Shown here: positions 20,087-28,343 of the stretch, piece after piece
Layout of the letters: every line of letters begins with the position of its first letter
Numbering within the stretch: the first letter of the stretch is position 1
DNA from: Microbacterium rhizomatis
Lineage (GTDB): Bacteria > Actinomycetota > Actinomycetes > Actinomycetales > Microbacteriaceae
Direction: 5' to 3'
Assembly (NCBI RefSeq): GCF_008710745.1
Contig: NZ_VYSA01000001.1
Coordinates: forward strand, 1,736,001 to 1,800,000
Length of the DNA stretch: 64,000 bases
Position numbers and translations under genes: made by a program
The notes under the pieces: model-generated
Database searches by the model: none
Seen by the model: only the letters and a program-made list of their open reading frames with translations
What the model was told of the DNA's origin: nothing

Positions 20087-22321
20087 CTACTCCGTGACCG
20101 CCGCGCGGTCGACCTCGAACGTCTGCGAGCGCCCGTCCGGCGTCGTCACGGTGAGGGATGCTGTGCCCGACCCACCGGGGAACACCCGGAGCCGCAGACC
20201 CTCGAGGTAGTCGTAGTCGGGGCGATCCGACCGCCCGCCCCACGGCAGCACCGCGCCCGGCCGCACATAGAGAGGGAGGCTGTCGAAGCCGTGGCGCTCT
20301 CGGCGCCATCCGCCGCCCTCGACGACAGCGCCGGTGAGCAAGTGGGTCCAGGTGCCCGCAGGCAGATAGAACTCCACATCCCCCTCGGCCGAGAAGACCG
20401 GTGCGACGAGGATGTCGGCGCCCAGCATGTACTGGCGGTCGAGGTACCCGACCGCGGGGTCGTCCGGGAACTCGAGCGGCATCGGGCGCAGGATCGGCAC
20501 GCCCGATCTCGAGGCCTCCATGCCGGCGGCGAACAGATACGGCATGAGCCGCATCTTCAGGTGCGTGAAGATGCGCGTGATCTCCACAGCCTCCTCGTCG
20601 AACATCCAGGGCACCCGGTAGGACTGCGAGCCGTGGAACCGACTGTGCGAACCGAGCAGCCCGAACGCCGTCCAGCGCTTGAAGACCGCGGCATCTGGGG
20701 TTCCTTCGAACCCGCCGATGTCGTGGCTCCAGTGCGCGAACCCGCTCATCGCGAGGGAGAGACCGCCGCGCAGGGTCTCGGCCATCGAGGTGAACGTCGA
20801 GGTGGAATCGCCGCCCCAGTGCACCGGCATGCTCTGGCCGCCCACGGTCGCCGACCGCGCGAACAGCACCGCCTCGCCCTCCCCGCGGGCCTCGACGAGC
20901 ACGTCGTGCACGGCCTTGTTGTAGAGCTGCGCGTACAGGTTGTGCATGCGAGCGGGGTCGGCGCTGTCAGCCCAGACGACGTCGGTCGGGATGCGCTCGC
21001 CGAAATCGGTCTTGAAGCAGTCGACCCCCTGGTCGATCAGGGCGCGCAGCTTGGACTGGAACCAGGCCGTCGCGTCGGGATTCGTGAAGTCGACGAGGCC
21101 CATGCCTGCCTGCCACAGGTCCCACTGCCAGACCGAGCCGTCTGCGCGCTTCACCAGATAGCCGGCGCCTGCCGCCTCGGCGAACAGCGGCGACCGCTGC
21201 GCGATGTACGGGTTGATCCACACCGACACGCGCAGGTCGCGCTCGTGCAGACGCGCGAGCATTCCGTCGGGATCGGGGAAGACCCGCGGGTCCCATTCGA
21301 AGTCGCACCAGTTGAATTCGCGCATCCAGAAGCAGTCGAAGTGGAACACGGACACGGGCAGCTCGCGCCGCGCCATCTCGTCGATGAATCCCGTGACGGT
21401 CGCCTCGTCGTAATCGGTGGTGAAGCTCGTCGAGAGCCACAGCCCGAACGACCACGCGGGAACGACCGGCGGGCGTCCGGTGAGCGCGGTGTAGCGCTCC
21501 AGCACGTCCTTCGGGGTGGGTCCGGCGATCACGAAGTACTCGAGGACCTCGCCCGGTACCGAGAACTGCACGCGCTCGACAGCTTCCGAGCCGATCTCGT
21601 ACGACACGTGGCCGGGGTCGTTGACGAGCACCCCGTAACCGCGGCTCGAGAGGTGCAACGGCACGTTCTTGTACGCCTGCTCGCTCGAGGTTCCGCCGTC
21701 GGCATTCCAGATGTCGACGCTCTGCCCGTTCTTGACCACCGGGCCGAAGCGCTCGCCGAGCCCGTAGATGAGCTCACCGACGCCGAGATCGAGCTGCTCG
21801 TGCACGAACGTGCGCTCGTCGGGAACCCCGCTGTCGGCGCGAGCGTTGCCGACGACGCCATGATCGGCCGCGGCATCCGCGGACAGGCGGACGAACGCCT
21901 GCGAACGCAGTGCGCTCCCGGTCACGCGCTGCCCGTCGACCTCGAACGAGAGCGACCACGGCGCACCGGGCGATACGCGCGCCGTGAGGCGTCCGGTCTC
22001 GAGCGCGCCGCCGTCGGCGGTGACGGATGCTGCCCCCGCACCCCCTGCGAGCGCGCCAGGCAGCTCGAACCCGCCGTGCCACCCGCCGCCCTCGTGGTGG
22101 GCGATCCGCACGCGCACCACACCCTCGAGCGGTGAGCTCAGCGTGACGGTGAGAACGGGGCGATTGAGCGTGTCGCCGCGCCCTCGGATCACTGCCGTCG
22201 GGGCGGTCACCACGAGGCCGGCGCCGTCCACGGTGGCGGCCTGCGCGATGTCGTATGCCTCCTGCGCGTAGAGCGCGGTGACTCCGGGACGCAGCTGCCA
22301 ATACCCGTCGGTGAACTTCAT
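20087..22321 (-). CDS. yicI: GH31 alpha-xylosidase (YicI-like)
   Basis: 744 aa. The catalytic region is nearly that of E. coli YicI: VDCFKTDFGERIPTD with the nucleophile Asp near residue 437, FARSATVGGQ, and HWGGDSTSTF with the acid/base Asp near 504. An N-terminal beta-sandwich precedes the barrel, and C-terminal beta domains follow. YicI-type enzymes release alpha-xylose from isoprimeverose and xyloglucan oligosaccharides, so this is a better call than generic alpha-glucosidase, though substrate remains inference. No signal peptide is seen, so it acts in the cytoplasm on imported sugars. Its ATG shares a base with the stop of the upstream permease (TAATG), so it is the last gene of the ABC operon. 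Confidence 0.92.
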   Translation of the reverse strand: MKFTDGYWQLRPGVTALYAQEAYDIAQAATVDGAGLVVTAPTAVIRGRGDTLNRPVLTVTLSSPLEGVVRVRIAHHEGGGWHGGFELPGALAGGAGAASVTADGGALETGRLTARVSPGAPWSLSFEVDGQRVTGSALRSQAFVRLSADAAADHGVVGNARADSGVPDERTFVHEQLDLGVGELIYGLGERFGPVVKNGQSVDIWNADGGTSSEQAYKNVPLHLSSRGYGVLVNDPGHVSYEIGSEAVERVQFSVPGEVLEYFVIAGPTPKDVLERYTALTGRPPVVPAWSFGLWLSTSFTTDYDEATVTGFIDEMARRELPVSVFHFDCFWMREFNWCDFEWDPRVFPDPDGMLARLHERDLRVSVWINPYIAQRSPLFAEAAGAGYLVKRADGSVWQWDLWQAGMGLVDFTNPDATAWFQSKLRALIDQGVDCFKTDFGERIPTDVVWADSADPARMHNLYAQLYNKAVHDVLVEARGEGEAVLFARSATVGGQSMPVHWGGDSTSTFTSMAETLRGGLSLAMSGFAHWSHDIGGFEGTPDAAVFKRWTAFGLLGSHSRFHGSQSYRVPWMFDEEAVEITRIFTHLKMRLMPYLFAAGMEASRSGVPILRPMPLEFPDDPAVGYLDRQYMLGADILVAPVFSAEGDVEFYLPAGTWTHLLTGAVVEGGGWRRERHGFDSLPLYVRPGAVLPWGGRSDRPDYDYLEGLRLRVFPGGSGTASLTVTTPDGRSQTFEVDRAAVTE

Positions 22322-23229
22322 TACTTGACTGCTCCTGCCGTGATGCCGCGTGTGAGCGTGCGCTGGAAGATGAGGAAGAAGATGAGCGTGGGGATGATGC
22401 CCAGCAGAGCCGATGCGCTCGTCGTGGTGACGTCCATGAGGCGGTCGCCCTGCAGGACGCTGATCGCGACCGGCACCGTCTGGTTGGCGTTGGAGGCCAG
22501 GAACGTCAGGGGGATCAGGAACTCGTTCCATGTCCAGATGAAAAAGAAGATGAGCAGCACCGAGAGGGTGGGCCGGCTGATCGGGAACACGACCCGCCAG
22601 AGGATCTGCCAGCGCGTGGCACCGTCGATGGATGCCGCCTCCAGGATCTCCTTCGGGAACGTGCCGTACACCGATGACAGCAGGTAGGTGCCGAACGCCG
22701 CCTGGATGACGGTGAAGACGATGATGACCGACCACACGTTGTCGTAGAGGTGGACCGTCTTGAACATGTAGTACAGGGGGTAGAGGAGCACTTCCTGCGG
22801 CAGCAGGTTCGCGAGCAGGAACAGCAGCACGATCCAGGCGCGGCCCCTGACCCGGCCGATGCCGATCGCGAACGCGTTGAGCATCGAGATGAGCACGGCG
22901 AGCACCGCGACGATTCCCGAGATGAAGAGGGAGTTCCAGACCTTCTCGGGGAAGTTGACGCGCTCCCAGAACGCGACGATCCCGCTGAAGTCGAGCGACT
23001 GCGGCAGCGCGAGCGGGCCGGAGTTGGCGTAGTCGACCGGCGATTTGAAGGAGTTCACGAGCACCAGGTAGAAGGGCGCGAGCACCGCGAGCGCGCCGAC
23101 GATGACGAGCGCGAGGAGCAGCCAGTCGATCCCGCGTTTCTTGGTCATCCCCCCGCGCGCGCGGGGGGTCGGCGCTGACTTCTTGGCGCTGGTGGCGGGA
23201 GTGGTTTCCAGGACGAGTCCGGCGGCCAT
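22321..23229 (-). CDS. Sugar ABC transporter permease, MalG/LacG type
   Basis: 302 aa with six membrane segments. The signature loop that contacts the ATPase reads EAASIDGATRWQILWRVVFP, the EAA motif of carbohydrate permeases. The N-terminal 27 residues are hydrophilic (ends RARGGMTKKRGIDW) before the first segment. It pairs with the adjacent permease to form the membrane channel for the solute-binding lipoprotein of the same operon. No ATPase gene is present; as in other actinobacteria, a shared MsiK-type ATPase encoded elsewhere probably drives it. Overlap codons link it to both neighbours (TGATG upstream, TAATG downstream). Confidence 0.93.
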   Translation of the reverse strand: MAAGLVLETTPATSAKKSAPTPRARGGMTKKRGIDWLLLALVIVGALAVLAPFYLVLVNSFKSPVDYANSGPLALPQSLDFSGIVAFWERVNFPEKVWNSLFISGIVAVLAVLISMLNAFAIGIGRVRGRAWIVLLFLLANLLPQEVLLYPLYYMFKTVHLYDNVWSVIIVFTVIQAAFGTYLLSSVYGTFPKEILEAASIDGATRWQILWRVVFPISRPTLSVLLIFFFIWTWNEFLIPLTFLASNANQTVPVAISVLQGDRLMDVTTTSASALLGIIPTLIFFLIFQRTLTRGITAGAVK

Positions 23230-24200
23230 CACAGACCCGCCCTTTCCTTGCGCTCGGCCGCGTTCTGGACGCGGATGAAGACGATCGAGACGATGATCAC
23301 GACGATGGTCAGGACCGTGGCGATGGTGGCGCCGTACCCGACGTTCCGCTTGGTGAAGAACTCGGTGTACGCGTAGTACGCCGGCACCTGCGTCGCTCCG
23401 GCAGGGCCACCCCGGGTGATCACGTACACGGGCCCGAAGACCTTGAGCGCGGCGATCGTGCAGGTGAGGGTGACGACGAAGATCTCGGGGCGGATGATGC
23501 TCATCGTGATCGCCGAGAACCGCTGGAACCAGTTGGCGCCGTCGAGCTCGGCCGCCTCGTAGAGTTCGGGGTCGACCCGCTGGAGGGCGGCCATGAAGAT
23601 GACGACCGGATAGCCGATCTGCACCCAGATGAGCACGACCATGAGCACGATCAGCGCGGAGGGCATCTGCCCGAGCCAGTCGAACGGCGGGACGCCGAAG
23701 AACCCGAGGATCTGGTTGAGGGCGCCGTCCGCCCCGGGCCGCACGATCCAGCCGATCACGATGCCGGCGATCGCGATCGGGAGGATCTGCGGGAGGTAGT
23801 AGGTCGCGCGGAGGAAGCTTCCGACCTTGCCGCCGAACTTGCGCCCGATCACGTCGAAGAGGAGTGCCGCGACGAGCAGCCCCACGGTCGTCGGGACGAT
23901 CACCATCGCCACGACCATCCAGATGGAGTTCGTGAACGACGTCCAGAACGCGTCGTCGGTGAGGATCTTCTGCCAGTTCTCCAGGCCGACGAGCTCGGGC
24001 GTTCCCACGCCCTTCCACTTCGTGAAGGTGAGGTAGACGTTCCAGATGAGGGGCACGATCACGATCGCCAGGAGCAGCACGAAACCGGGCAGGAGGTAGA
24101 CCCAGTACGCACCCGTTCCCCCCTTGCGCTGGGGGATCGACGGCTGCTCCGGCGGAAGCTTCGCACGGACCTTGCGGGTCGGGCGGGTGTCAACGGACAT
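23229..24200 (-). CDS. Sugar ABC transporter permease, MalF/LacF type
   Basis: 323 aa from ATG 24200. Six membrane segments follow a hydrophilic head of about 30 residues. The EAA loop reads ELYEAAELDGANWFQRFSAI, typical of CUT1 family permeases. It is the partner of the downstream MalG-type permease, with which it overlaps as TGATG. It lies 80 bp after the solute-binding protein gene on the same strand and is read as the second gene of the LacI-controlled operon. Confidence 0.93.
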   Translation of the reverse strand: MSVDTRPTRKVRAKLPPEQPSIPQRKGGTGAYWVYLLPGFVLLLAIVIVPLIWNVYLTFTKWKGVGTPELVGLENWQKILTDDAFWTSFTNSIWMVVAMVIVPTTVGLLVAALLFDVIGRKFGGKVGSFLRATYYLPQILPIAIAGIVIGWIVRPGADGALNQILGFFGVPPFDWLGQMPSALIVLMVVLIWVQIGYPVVIFMAALQRVDPELYEAAELDGANWFQRFSAITMSIIRPEIFVVTLTCTIAALKVFGPVYVITRGGPAGATQVPAYYAYTEFFTKRNVGYGATIATVLTIVVIIVSIVFIRVQNAAERKERAGL

Positions 24201-24280
24201 GATTCGCACTCCAGGACAGGGGCGGGCGGAACGGGGAGGGTGGGAGCGGCATCCTCGCGGGCACCGCCCCCACCGGTGGA

Positions 24281-25594
24281 TCAACGGAACTCGGCGGTTC
24301 CCTCGTCGTACTGCTTGCCGAGGTTGGCGTTCGTGGTCTGCACGTCCTGCACGCCAGTGACCAGGCCCTGCAGCTGCTGCACGATCACGTCGTAGAAGCC
24401 GGGCGCCGGCCAGTCGGGGTAGAACGAGAGGCCGTCCTTGGCGAGGATCCCGTTGAACGTGTCGATGAGCTCGGCGCTCTTCGGGTCGGTGATGTCCGAG
24501 GGGTTGGCGGCGACCGGAACACCGCCGTTGTTGCCGATGATGGCCTGGATCTCGGGACGCATCGTGATGTCGATGAACTTGTATGCGAGGTCCTTGTTCT
24601 TCGCGTTCTCCGGCACGACCCACAGGTTGCCCGAAGAACCGAGCGACAGGTCGGCGCCGGGGAACTCCTTGAGCGTCCAGTCGAATCCGGTCGCCTGCTC
24701 GACGAACCGGCCGAACCACCACGAGCCCGAGACGAAGATCGGCGACGTGCCGTTGATGAACGAGACACCGGCATCCTCAGCCTTCACGGACGACACGTCC
24801 TTGGCGATGTAGCCCTTGTCGACGTACTCCTTCAGCGTCGTGCTCGCGCTCGTGATCTCTTTGCCCTGCCAATCGACCGGGTTCTTGTAGAGCTGGTAGT
24901 CGTTGACGAAGTCGCGGTCGCCGCCCGCGAGCGCGAGCTGGTACCAGAGCTGCCCCAGCGGGTACTCGGCGCCCGCCTCGGCGAGGGGTGTGATGCCCTT
25001 CGCGACGAAGGCGTCGAGCACGGCGGTGAACTCCGCGTACGTCGTCGGGATCTGCAGCCCCGCTGCCGCGAACGCGTCCTTGTTGTAGTAGACGCCGACG
25101 AACTCGCCGTAGTTCGGGATGCCGTACCACTTGTCGCCGCCCATGACACCGGTGTCGGAGTACTTGGCTGTGGTCTGCAGCGACGGCGCGAGCTTGTCGG
25201 CCCAGCCGTACTCGTCGACCGCGCTGGAGATGTCGGTGATCAGGCCGCTGCTGGCGAGGAAGCCCGCGGTCGCGTTGCCCTTGTTGAACTCCATCAGGTC
25301 GGGAGCGGCGTCGGTGTCGAGCACCTGGCTCGCCGTCTTCTGGATCTGCTCGAACGACTTCTCCTCGAACTCGACCTTCGCGCCGGTCTCTTTCTCGAAG
25401 ACGTTGATCGCTTCGGCCCAGGCTTTGCCCATCGCGCTGTCGGCGCCCTCGTAGTGCCAGAGCTTGAGGGTGTTCGAGGAAGAGGCCTCGCCGCCCCCTC
25501 CCCCTGCGCAACCGGCCAGGGCGAGGCCGCTCGCCGTGATCGCCGCCGCGACCGCGATGAGGCGGCGCGTCTTCCTGCTGTGGTGCTGTGCCAT
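24281..25594 (-). CDS. Sugar ABC transporter substrate-binding lipoprotein
   Basis: 437 aa from ATG 25594, chosen because AGGAG lies eight bases upstream; a GTG three codons earlier is less well placed. The signal peptide ends in the lipobox LALAGC with Cys29 as the lipid-modified residue, followed by a Gly-rich linker. The mature part is a CUT1-type periplasmic-binding fold (LKLWHYEGADSAMGKAWAEA, then DLMEFNKGNATAGFLAS). It should capture an oligosaccharide outside the membrane for the two downstream permeases. The alpha-xylosidase in the operon suggests an alpha-xyloside. Confidence 0.93.
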   Translation of the reverse strand: MAQHHSRKTRRLIAVAAAITASGLALAGCAGGGGGEASSSNTLKLWHYEGADSAMGKAWAEAINVFEKETGAKVEFEEKSFEQIQKTASQVLDTDAAPDLMEFNKGNATAGFLASSGLITDISSAVDEYGWADKLAPSLQTTAKYSDTGVMGGDKWYGIPNYGEFVGVYYNKDAFAAAGLQIPTTYAEFTAVLDAFVAKGITPLAEAGAEYPLGQLWYQLALAGGDRDFVNDYQLYKNPVDWQGKEITSASTTLKEYVDKGYIAKDVSSVKAEDAGVSFINGTSPIFVSGSWWFGRFVEQATGFDWTLKEFPGADLSLGSSGNLWVVPENAKNKDLAYKFIDITMRPEIQAIIGNNGGVPVAANPSDITDPKSAELIDTFNGILAKDGLSFYPDWPAPGFYDVIVQQLQGLVTGVQDVQTTNANLGKQYDEGTAEFR

Positions 25595-25657
25595 CTTCGG
25601 CACTCCTTTCTGAGGCGTCCCAGCGGTGGGACGGAGGGTGTGGTGCGGGTGTCTTCA

Positions 25658-25678
25658 GTTATCGTCGAAGCGCTTCGA
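25658..25678 (-). promoter_or_regulatory. LacI-type operator O1 and -10 box of the sugar operon
   Basis: A perfect 14-bp palindrome TCGAAGCGCTTCGA lies at 25665-25678, about 70 bp before the binding-protein start. A possible -10 box GATAAC (reading leftward) directly abuts it at 25658-25663. The same palindrome recurs before the LacI gene, so this is very probably the operator of that regulator. Confidence 0.8.
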
Positions 25679-25714
25679 TGCAGGGGATGCGACAGCGCCG
25701 ATGGGCTCCGGGCA

Positions 25715-26749
25715 TCAGCGGGCCGTGTCCTCAGGCCCCTCGCGCACGGATCCGACGGAACCGCGGGAGTGGTATTCGGGGGCGATCAGGTGGACGCTGG
25801 GCGCGGGCGGATTCGCCTCGAGCGCTCGCAGAGCGAGGTCGACCGCGACGTCGCACGACCGCTGCGGGATGAGGGGGATGTCGTCGAGCGGAGGCGCGAG
25901 GGATGCCGCGTCGAAGCTCGACGCCACCGAGATCACCGAGACGTCGGCGGGTATCGACAGTCCCCGCTCGCCCACCTCGGCGAGGACCTCCCGGATCGCC
26001 TCTTCCGAGGCGTGCACGACGAGGCCGGTGACACCGGCATCGAGCAGTTCGGCGGTGCCGCGCCGCGTCGTGATCGCATCCGGCCGCACCGAACCCGACG
26101 TGCGGAACTGGGCGTCGAGACCGCACTCGTCCGCCTGCGCGTCGAACCCTCGGCGCACGCGCGGCGGGAAGTTGGAGTTGTCGTACGCGATCGCGGGCTG
26201 GCCGATGAGCCCGACGCTGCGGTGCCCGGCATCGGCGAGGCGCTGCACGGCCAGTGCTGCCGCCGCCTCGAAGTCGAGGTCGACGCAGACGAGACCCTCG
26301 TGGTCGTCGGGCACGCCGATGAACACGGTGGGGATGTCGATCCGACGCGCCAGGGCGACCCTTTCATCCGCGGGGGCGACGTCGAGCACGAGGATCCCGT
26401 CGACGAGCCCGCTGGAGGCCACGCGGCTCATCCCGCGGGAGGAGTCCTCCTGGGTGAGGAGGAGAAGGTCGTAGTCGTTGCGACGCGCGGCGATCGAGGC
26501 CGCGAGCACGAACGACATGTGCGTCGGGGCGTGCGTGTCGCCACGGAACGGCTCGGTCAGGGCGAAGATGTTGGTGCGGCTGCCCGCCAGCATCCGAGCA
26601 CCGGCGTTGGGGTGGTAGTCCAGCTCGAGGACGGCGGCTTCGATGCGTGTGCGCGTCTCGGCCGAGACCGGGCGCTTGCCGCTCAACGCGTACGACACGG
26701 TGCTGATGGACACGCCGGCGGCTTTGGCCACCTCGTCGATCTTCGCCAT
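25715..26749 (-). CDS. LacI-family transcriptional regulator of the sugar operon
   Basis: 344 aa; the ATG at 26749 is preferred because longer starts would run into the operators. The N-terminal helix-turn-helix and hinge helix are classical: AKIDEVAKAAGVSISTVSYA then SGKRPVSAETRTRIEAAV. A periplasmic-binding-like effector domain follows (residues about 60-335, with DGILVLDVAP and TGLVVHASEEAI). It should repress the downstream operon and itself through the TCGAAGCGCTTCGA sites and be released by a sugar. The position just upstream of, and codirectional with, the solute-binding protein supports this. Confidence 0.92.
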   Translation of the reverse strand: MAKIDEVAKAAGVSISTVSYALSGKRPVSAETRTRIEAAVLELDYHPNAGARMLAGSRTNIFALTEPFRGDTHAPTHMSFVLAASIAARRNDYDLLLLTQEDSSRGMSRVASSGLVDGILVLDVAPADERVALARRIDIPTVFIGVPDDHEGLVCVDLDFEAAAALAVQRLADAGHRSVGLIGQPAIAYDNSNFPPRVRRGFDAQADECGLDAQFRTSGSVRPDAITTRRGTAELLDAGVTGLVVHASEEAIREVLAEVGERGLSIPADVSVISVASSFDAASLAPPLDDIPLIPQRSCDVAVDLALRALEANPPAPSVHLIAPEYHSRGSVGSVREGPEDTAR

Positions 26750-26784
26750 GAAGACTCCGTCGTCTGACTTGCGCTGCGTGATCA

Positions 26785-26845
26785 TCGAAGCGCTTCGCGG
26801 AACCGCTTCGATAGGGATGCTAGAACGCTTACGGCGTGAGCGCAA
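26785..26845 (-). promoter_or_regulatory. Promoter and double operator (O2, O3) of the lacI-type gene
   Basis: Reading leftward, a -35 TTGCGC (26840-26845) and a -10 TAGCAT (26817-26822) are separated by 17 bp. Just downstream lie two operator copies: TCGAAGCGCTTCGC at 26785-26798 (13 of 14 to the palindrome before the sugar operon) and CGGAACCGCTTCGA at 26798-26811 (11 of 14). The layout implies autorepression. Confidence 0.65.
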
Positions 26846-26932
26846 GACATTTGTCGGCGGAGCCAACTTATGGGTCAGGCGGACGAGACCGCGTGTCGGG
26901 CGATGAATTGAGCAATCTGCAACATTTCGTCA

Positions 26933-26988
26933 CACGGATGGCGTAGCATCCGTGCGATTTGACGCATTGCGACGCATTCGGTCATAAT
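26933..26988 (+). promoter_or_regulatory. Promoter of the cysteine leader peptide with upstream inverted repeat
   Basis: -35 TTGACG (26959-26964) and -10 CATAAT (26983-26988) are separated by 18 bp; the ATG of the small ORF lies seven bases after the -10. Upstream is an 8-bp perfect inverted repeat CACGGATG/CATCCGTG with a six-base spacer (26933-26954). GACGCATT is repeated at 26961 and 26971. The repeats may bind a regulator. Confidence 0.6.
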
Positions 26989-26995
26989 CAGCTTC

Positions 26996-27094
26996 ATGAC
27001 TGACAACGCACGCTCTCTGTCCGCCCTGGAGGCGAACGGGACTACCGGCATGATGGCCGGGCGCGTTGCCATGTGTTGCCGAATGTGTCGCTGA
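26996..27094 (+). CDS. Putative leaderless leader peptide ending in a Cys-rich tail
   Basis: 32 codons starting seven bases after a good -10 box, so the transcript probably begins at or next to the ATG. The peptide ends GRVAMCCRMCR, with three Cys in the last six residues before TGA. No ribosome site precedes it, consistent with leaderless translation. The winged-helix gene begins about 200 bp downstream on the same strand with nothing else between. Cysteine codons at the end of a leader peptide are known in actinobacteria as sensors of cysteine supply; that function here is inference. A chance ORF is the alternative. Confidence 0.45.
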   Translation: MTDNARSLSALEANGTTGMMAGRVAMCCRMCR

Positions 27095-27296
27095 CACGAG
27101 CTCTCACCCACACGGTGAAACCCCGCCGGATCCAGCCGTCGCTTCTGAATGCGCCGCGGATCCCCCGAGCTCCGGTCCTCGCGTCGATCACGCGCATCCG
27201 GATGACTCGTACCCCGGCCATATCCGGCCGAACAGCAGCACATCCGAACCCATGAGGCCAGACGGCCCGGGTTCCCATCCGCAAGGACTTCACATC

Positions 27297-28067
27297 ATGT
27301 CGAACACACTCCTCCTCGATCGTCCCGCCCCGACGCGTCACCTGCAGGCGGTGCCGCCGCTGTCGGACGCGCAGCGAGCGACTCCCGCAGCGCCCGCCGC
27401 CGCAGCGCCCGCTCCCGCAGCGCCCGCTCCCGCAGCGCCCGCCGCGCCCGGGCACAACCTCCCCGCAGGCACGTCGCCCCGCGGATTCGCCCTTTATGTG
27501 GGTATCGACGAGCTCAAGGCCGCGGCATCCGGAGTCTCGCTCGGCGTGCTCGTCGACGCGCTGCGTCGCACGATCGCCGAGCTGGCGCCCGCCGCCGAGA
27601 CCTACGCGACCGTGGCCCTCGCCCCGGCCGGCGCAGGGGGACGCGACGTCGACGTCGTGCGACTCGCACTCCACGAGCCCTCGGCGGTCGCGCGCACGAA
27701 GGACGAGCCCGAAGACGAGGATCGCGCTGCCGATGGCGTGGTCGTCGACATCTCGCGCAAGCGCGTGCTGATCGACGGCGAGTCGGCCGCCTTCACGTTC
27801 AAGGAGTTCGAGCTGCTGCAGTACCTCGTTCTTCGCGAGGGCCGCACGATCGAGCGCACCGAGCTCGTCGCGTCGCTGTGGCAGGCGACCGATGACGACG
27901 CCCCGGGCGAGCGCACGATCGACGTGCACGTGCGGCGCCTGCGCGCCAAGCTCGGTCGGTACGAAGACATCGTGCGGACGGTCCGTGGTGTCGGGTACCG
28001 GTTCGATCGGCACGCCGACGTCGCGATCCGGTACGGTCACGGCGCTCCCTCTCCCGACCGCTTCTGA
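27297..28067 (+). CDS. Winged-helix (OmpR/PhoB C-terminal type) DNA-binding protein without receiver domain
   Basis: 256 aa; AAGGAC lies upstream of ATG 27297. Residues about 30-62 are a Pro/Ala tract built from APAAPA repeats. A small alpha/beta region follows (ALYVGIDELKAAASGVSLGV). The C-terminus, from about residue 145, is a transcriptional-regulatory winged helix: FTFKEFELLQYLVLREGRTI, RTELVASLW and TIDVHVRRLRAKLG, ending RTVRGVGYRF. The phospho-acceptor receiver domain of response regulators is absent, so no kinase partner is expected. The ~200-bp leader between the small Cys ORF and this gene may be regulatory. Targets are unknown. Confidence 0.85.
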   Translation: MSNTLLLDRPAPTRHLQAVPPLSDAQRATPAAPAAAAPAPAAPAPAAPAAPGHNLPAGTSPRGFALYVGIDELKAAASGVSLGVLVDALRRTIAELAPAAETYATVALAPAGAGGRDVDVVRLALHEPSAVARTKDEPEDEDRAADGVVVDISRKRVLIDGESAAFTFKEFELLQYLVLREGRTIERTELVASLWQATDDDAPGERTIDVHVRRLRAKLGRYEDIVRTVRGVGYRFDRHADVAIRYGHGAPSPDRF

Positions 28068-28110
28068 CGCGCTCCGCGCAACCTCGCAACCACGGAGAAC
28101 CGCACAGCGC

Positions 28111-28313
28111 CGGATGCTTTCACCCCGCGCGCTCCGAAGAACCGCAGACCTCCGAGAAAGCGCCGCGCAGCGGCATCCCCCAGCCCGACAGCACAACCTC
28201 GGACAACCGCGCAACCTCGGAGAACCGCACAACCTCGGATGCTTTCACCCCGCGCGCTCCGAAGAACCGCAGACCTCCGAAAAAGCGCCGCGCAGCGGCA
28301 TCCCCCGGCCCGA
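28111..28313. repeat. Two 78-bp direct repeats, 125-bp period
   Basis: Copies at 28111-28188 and 28236-28313 differ at two positions; both begin CGGATGCTTTCACCCCGCGC. The spacer between them carries several short 'aacctcgg' repeats. The block fills the 276 bp between the winged-helix gene and the glycosylase, and I see no gene in it. Confidence 0.8.
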
Positions 28314-28343
28314 ATGTCAGACGGGTCGGCGTAGGGTGAGCGC

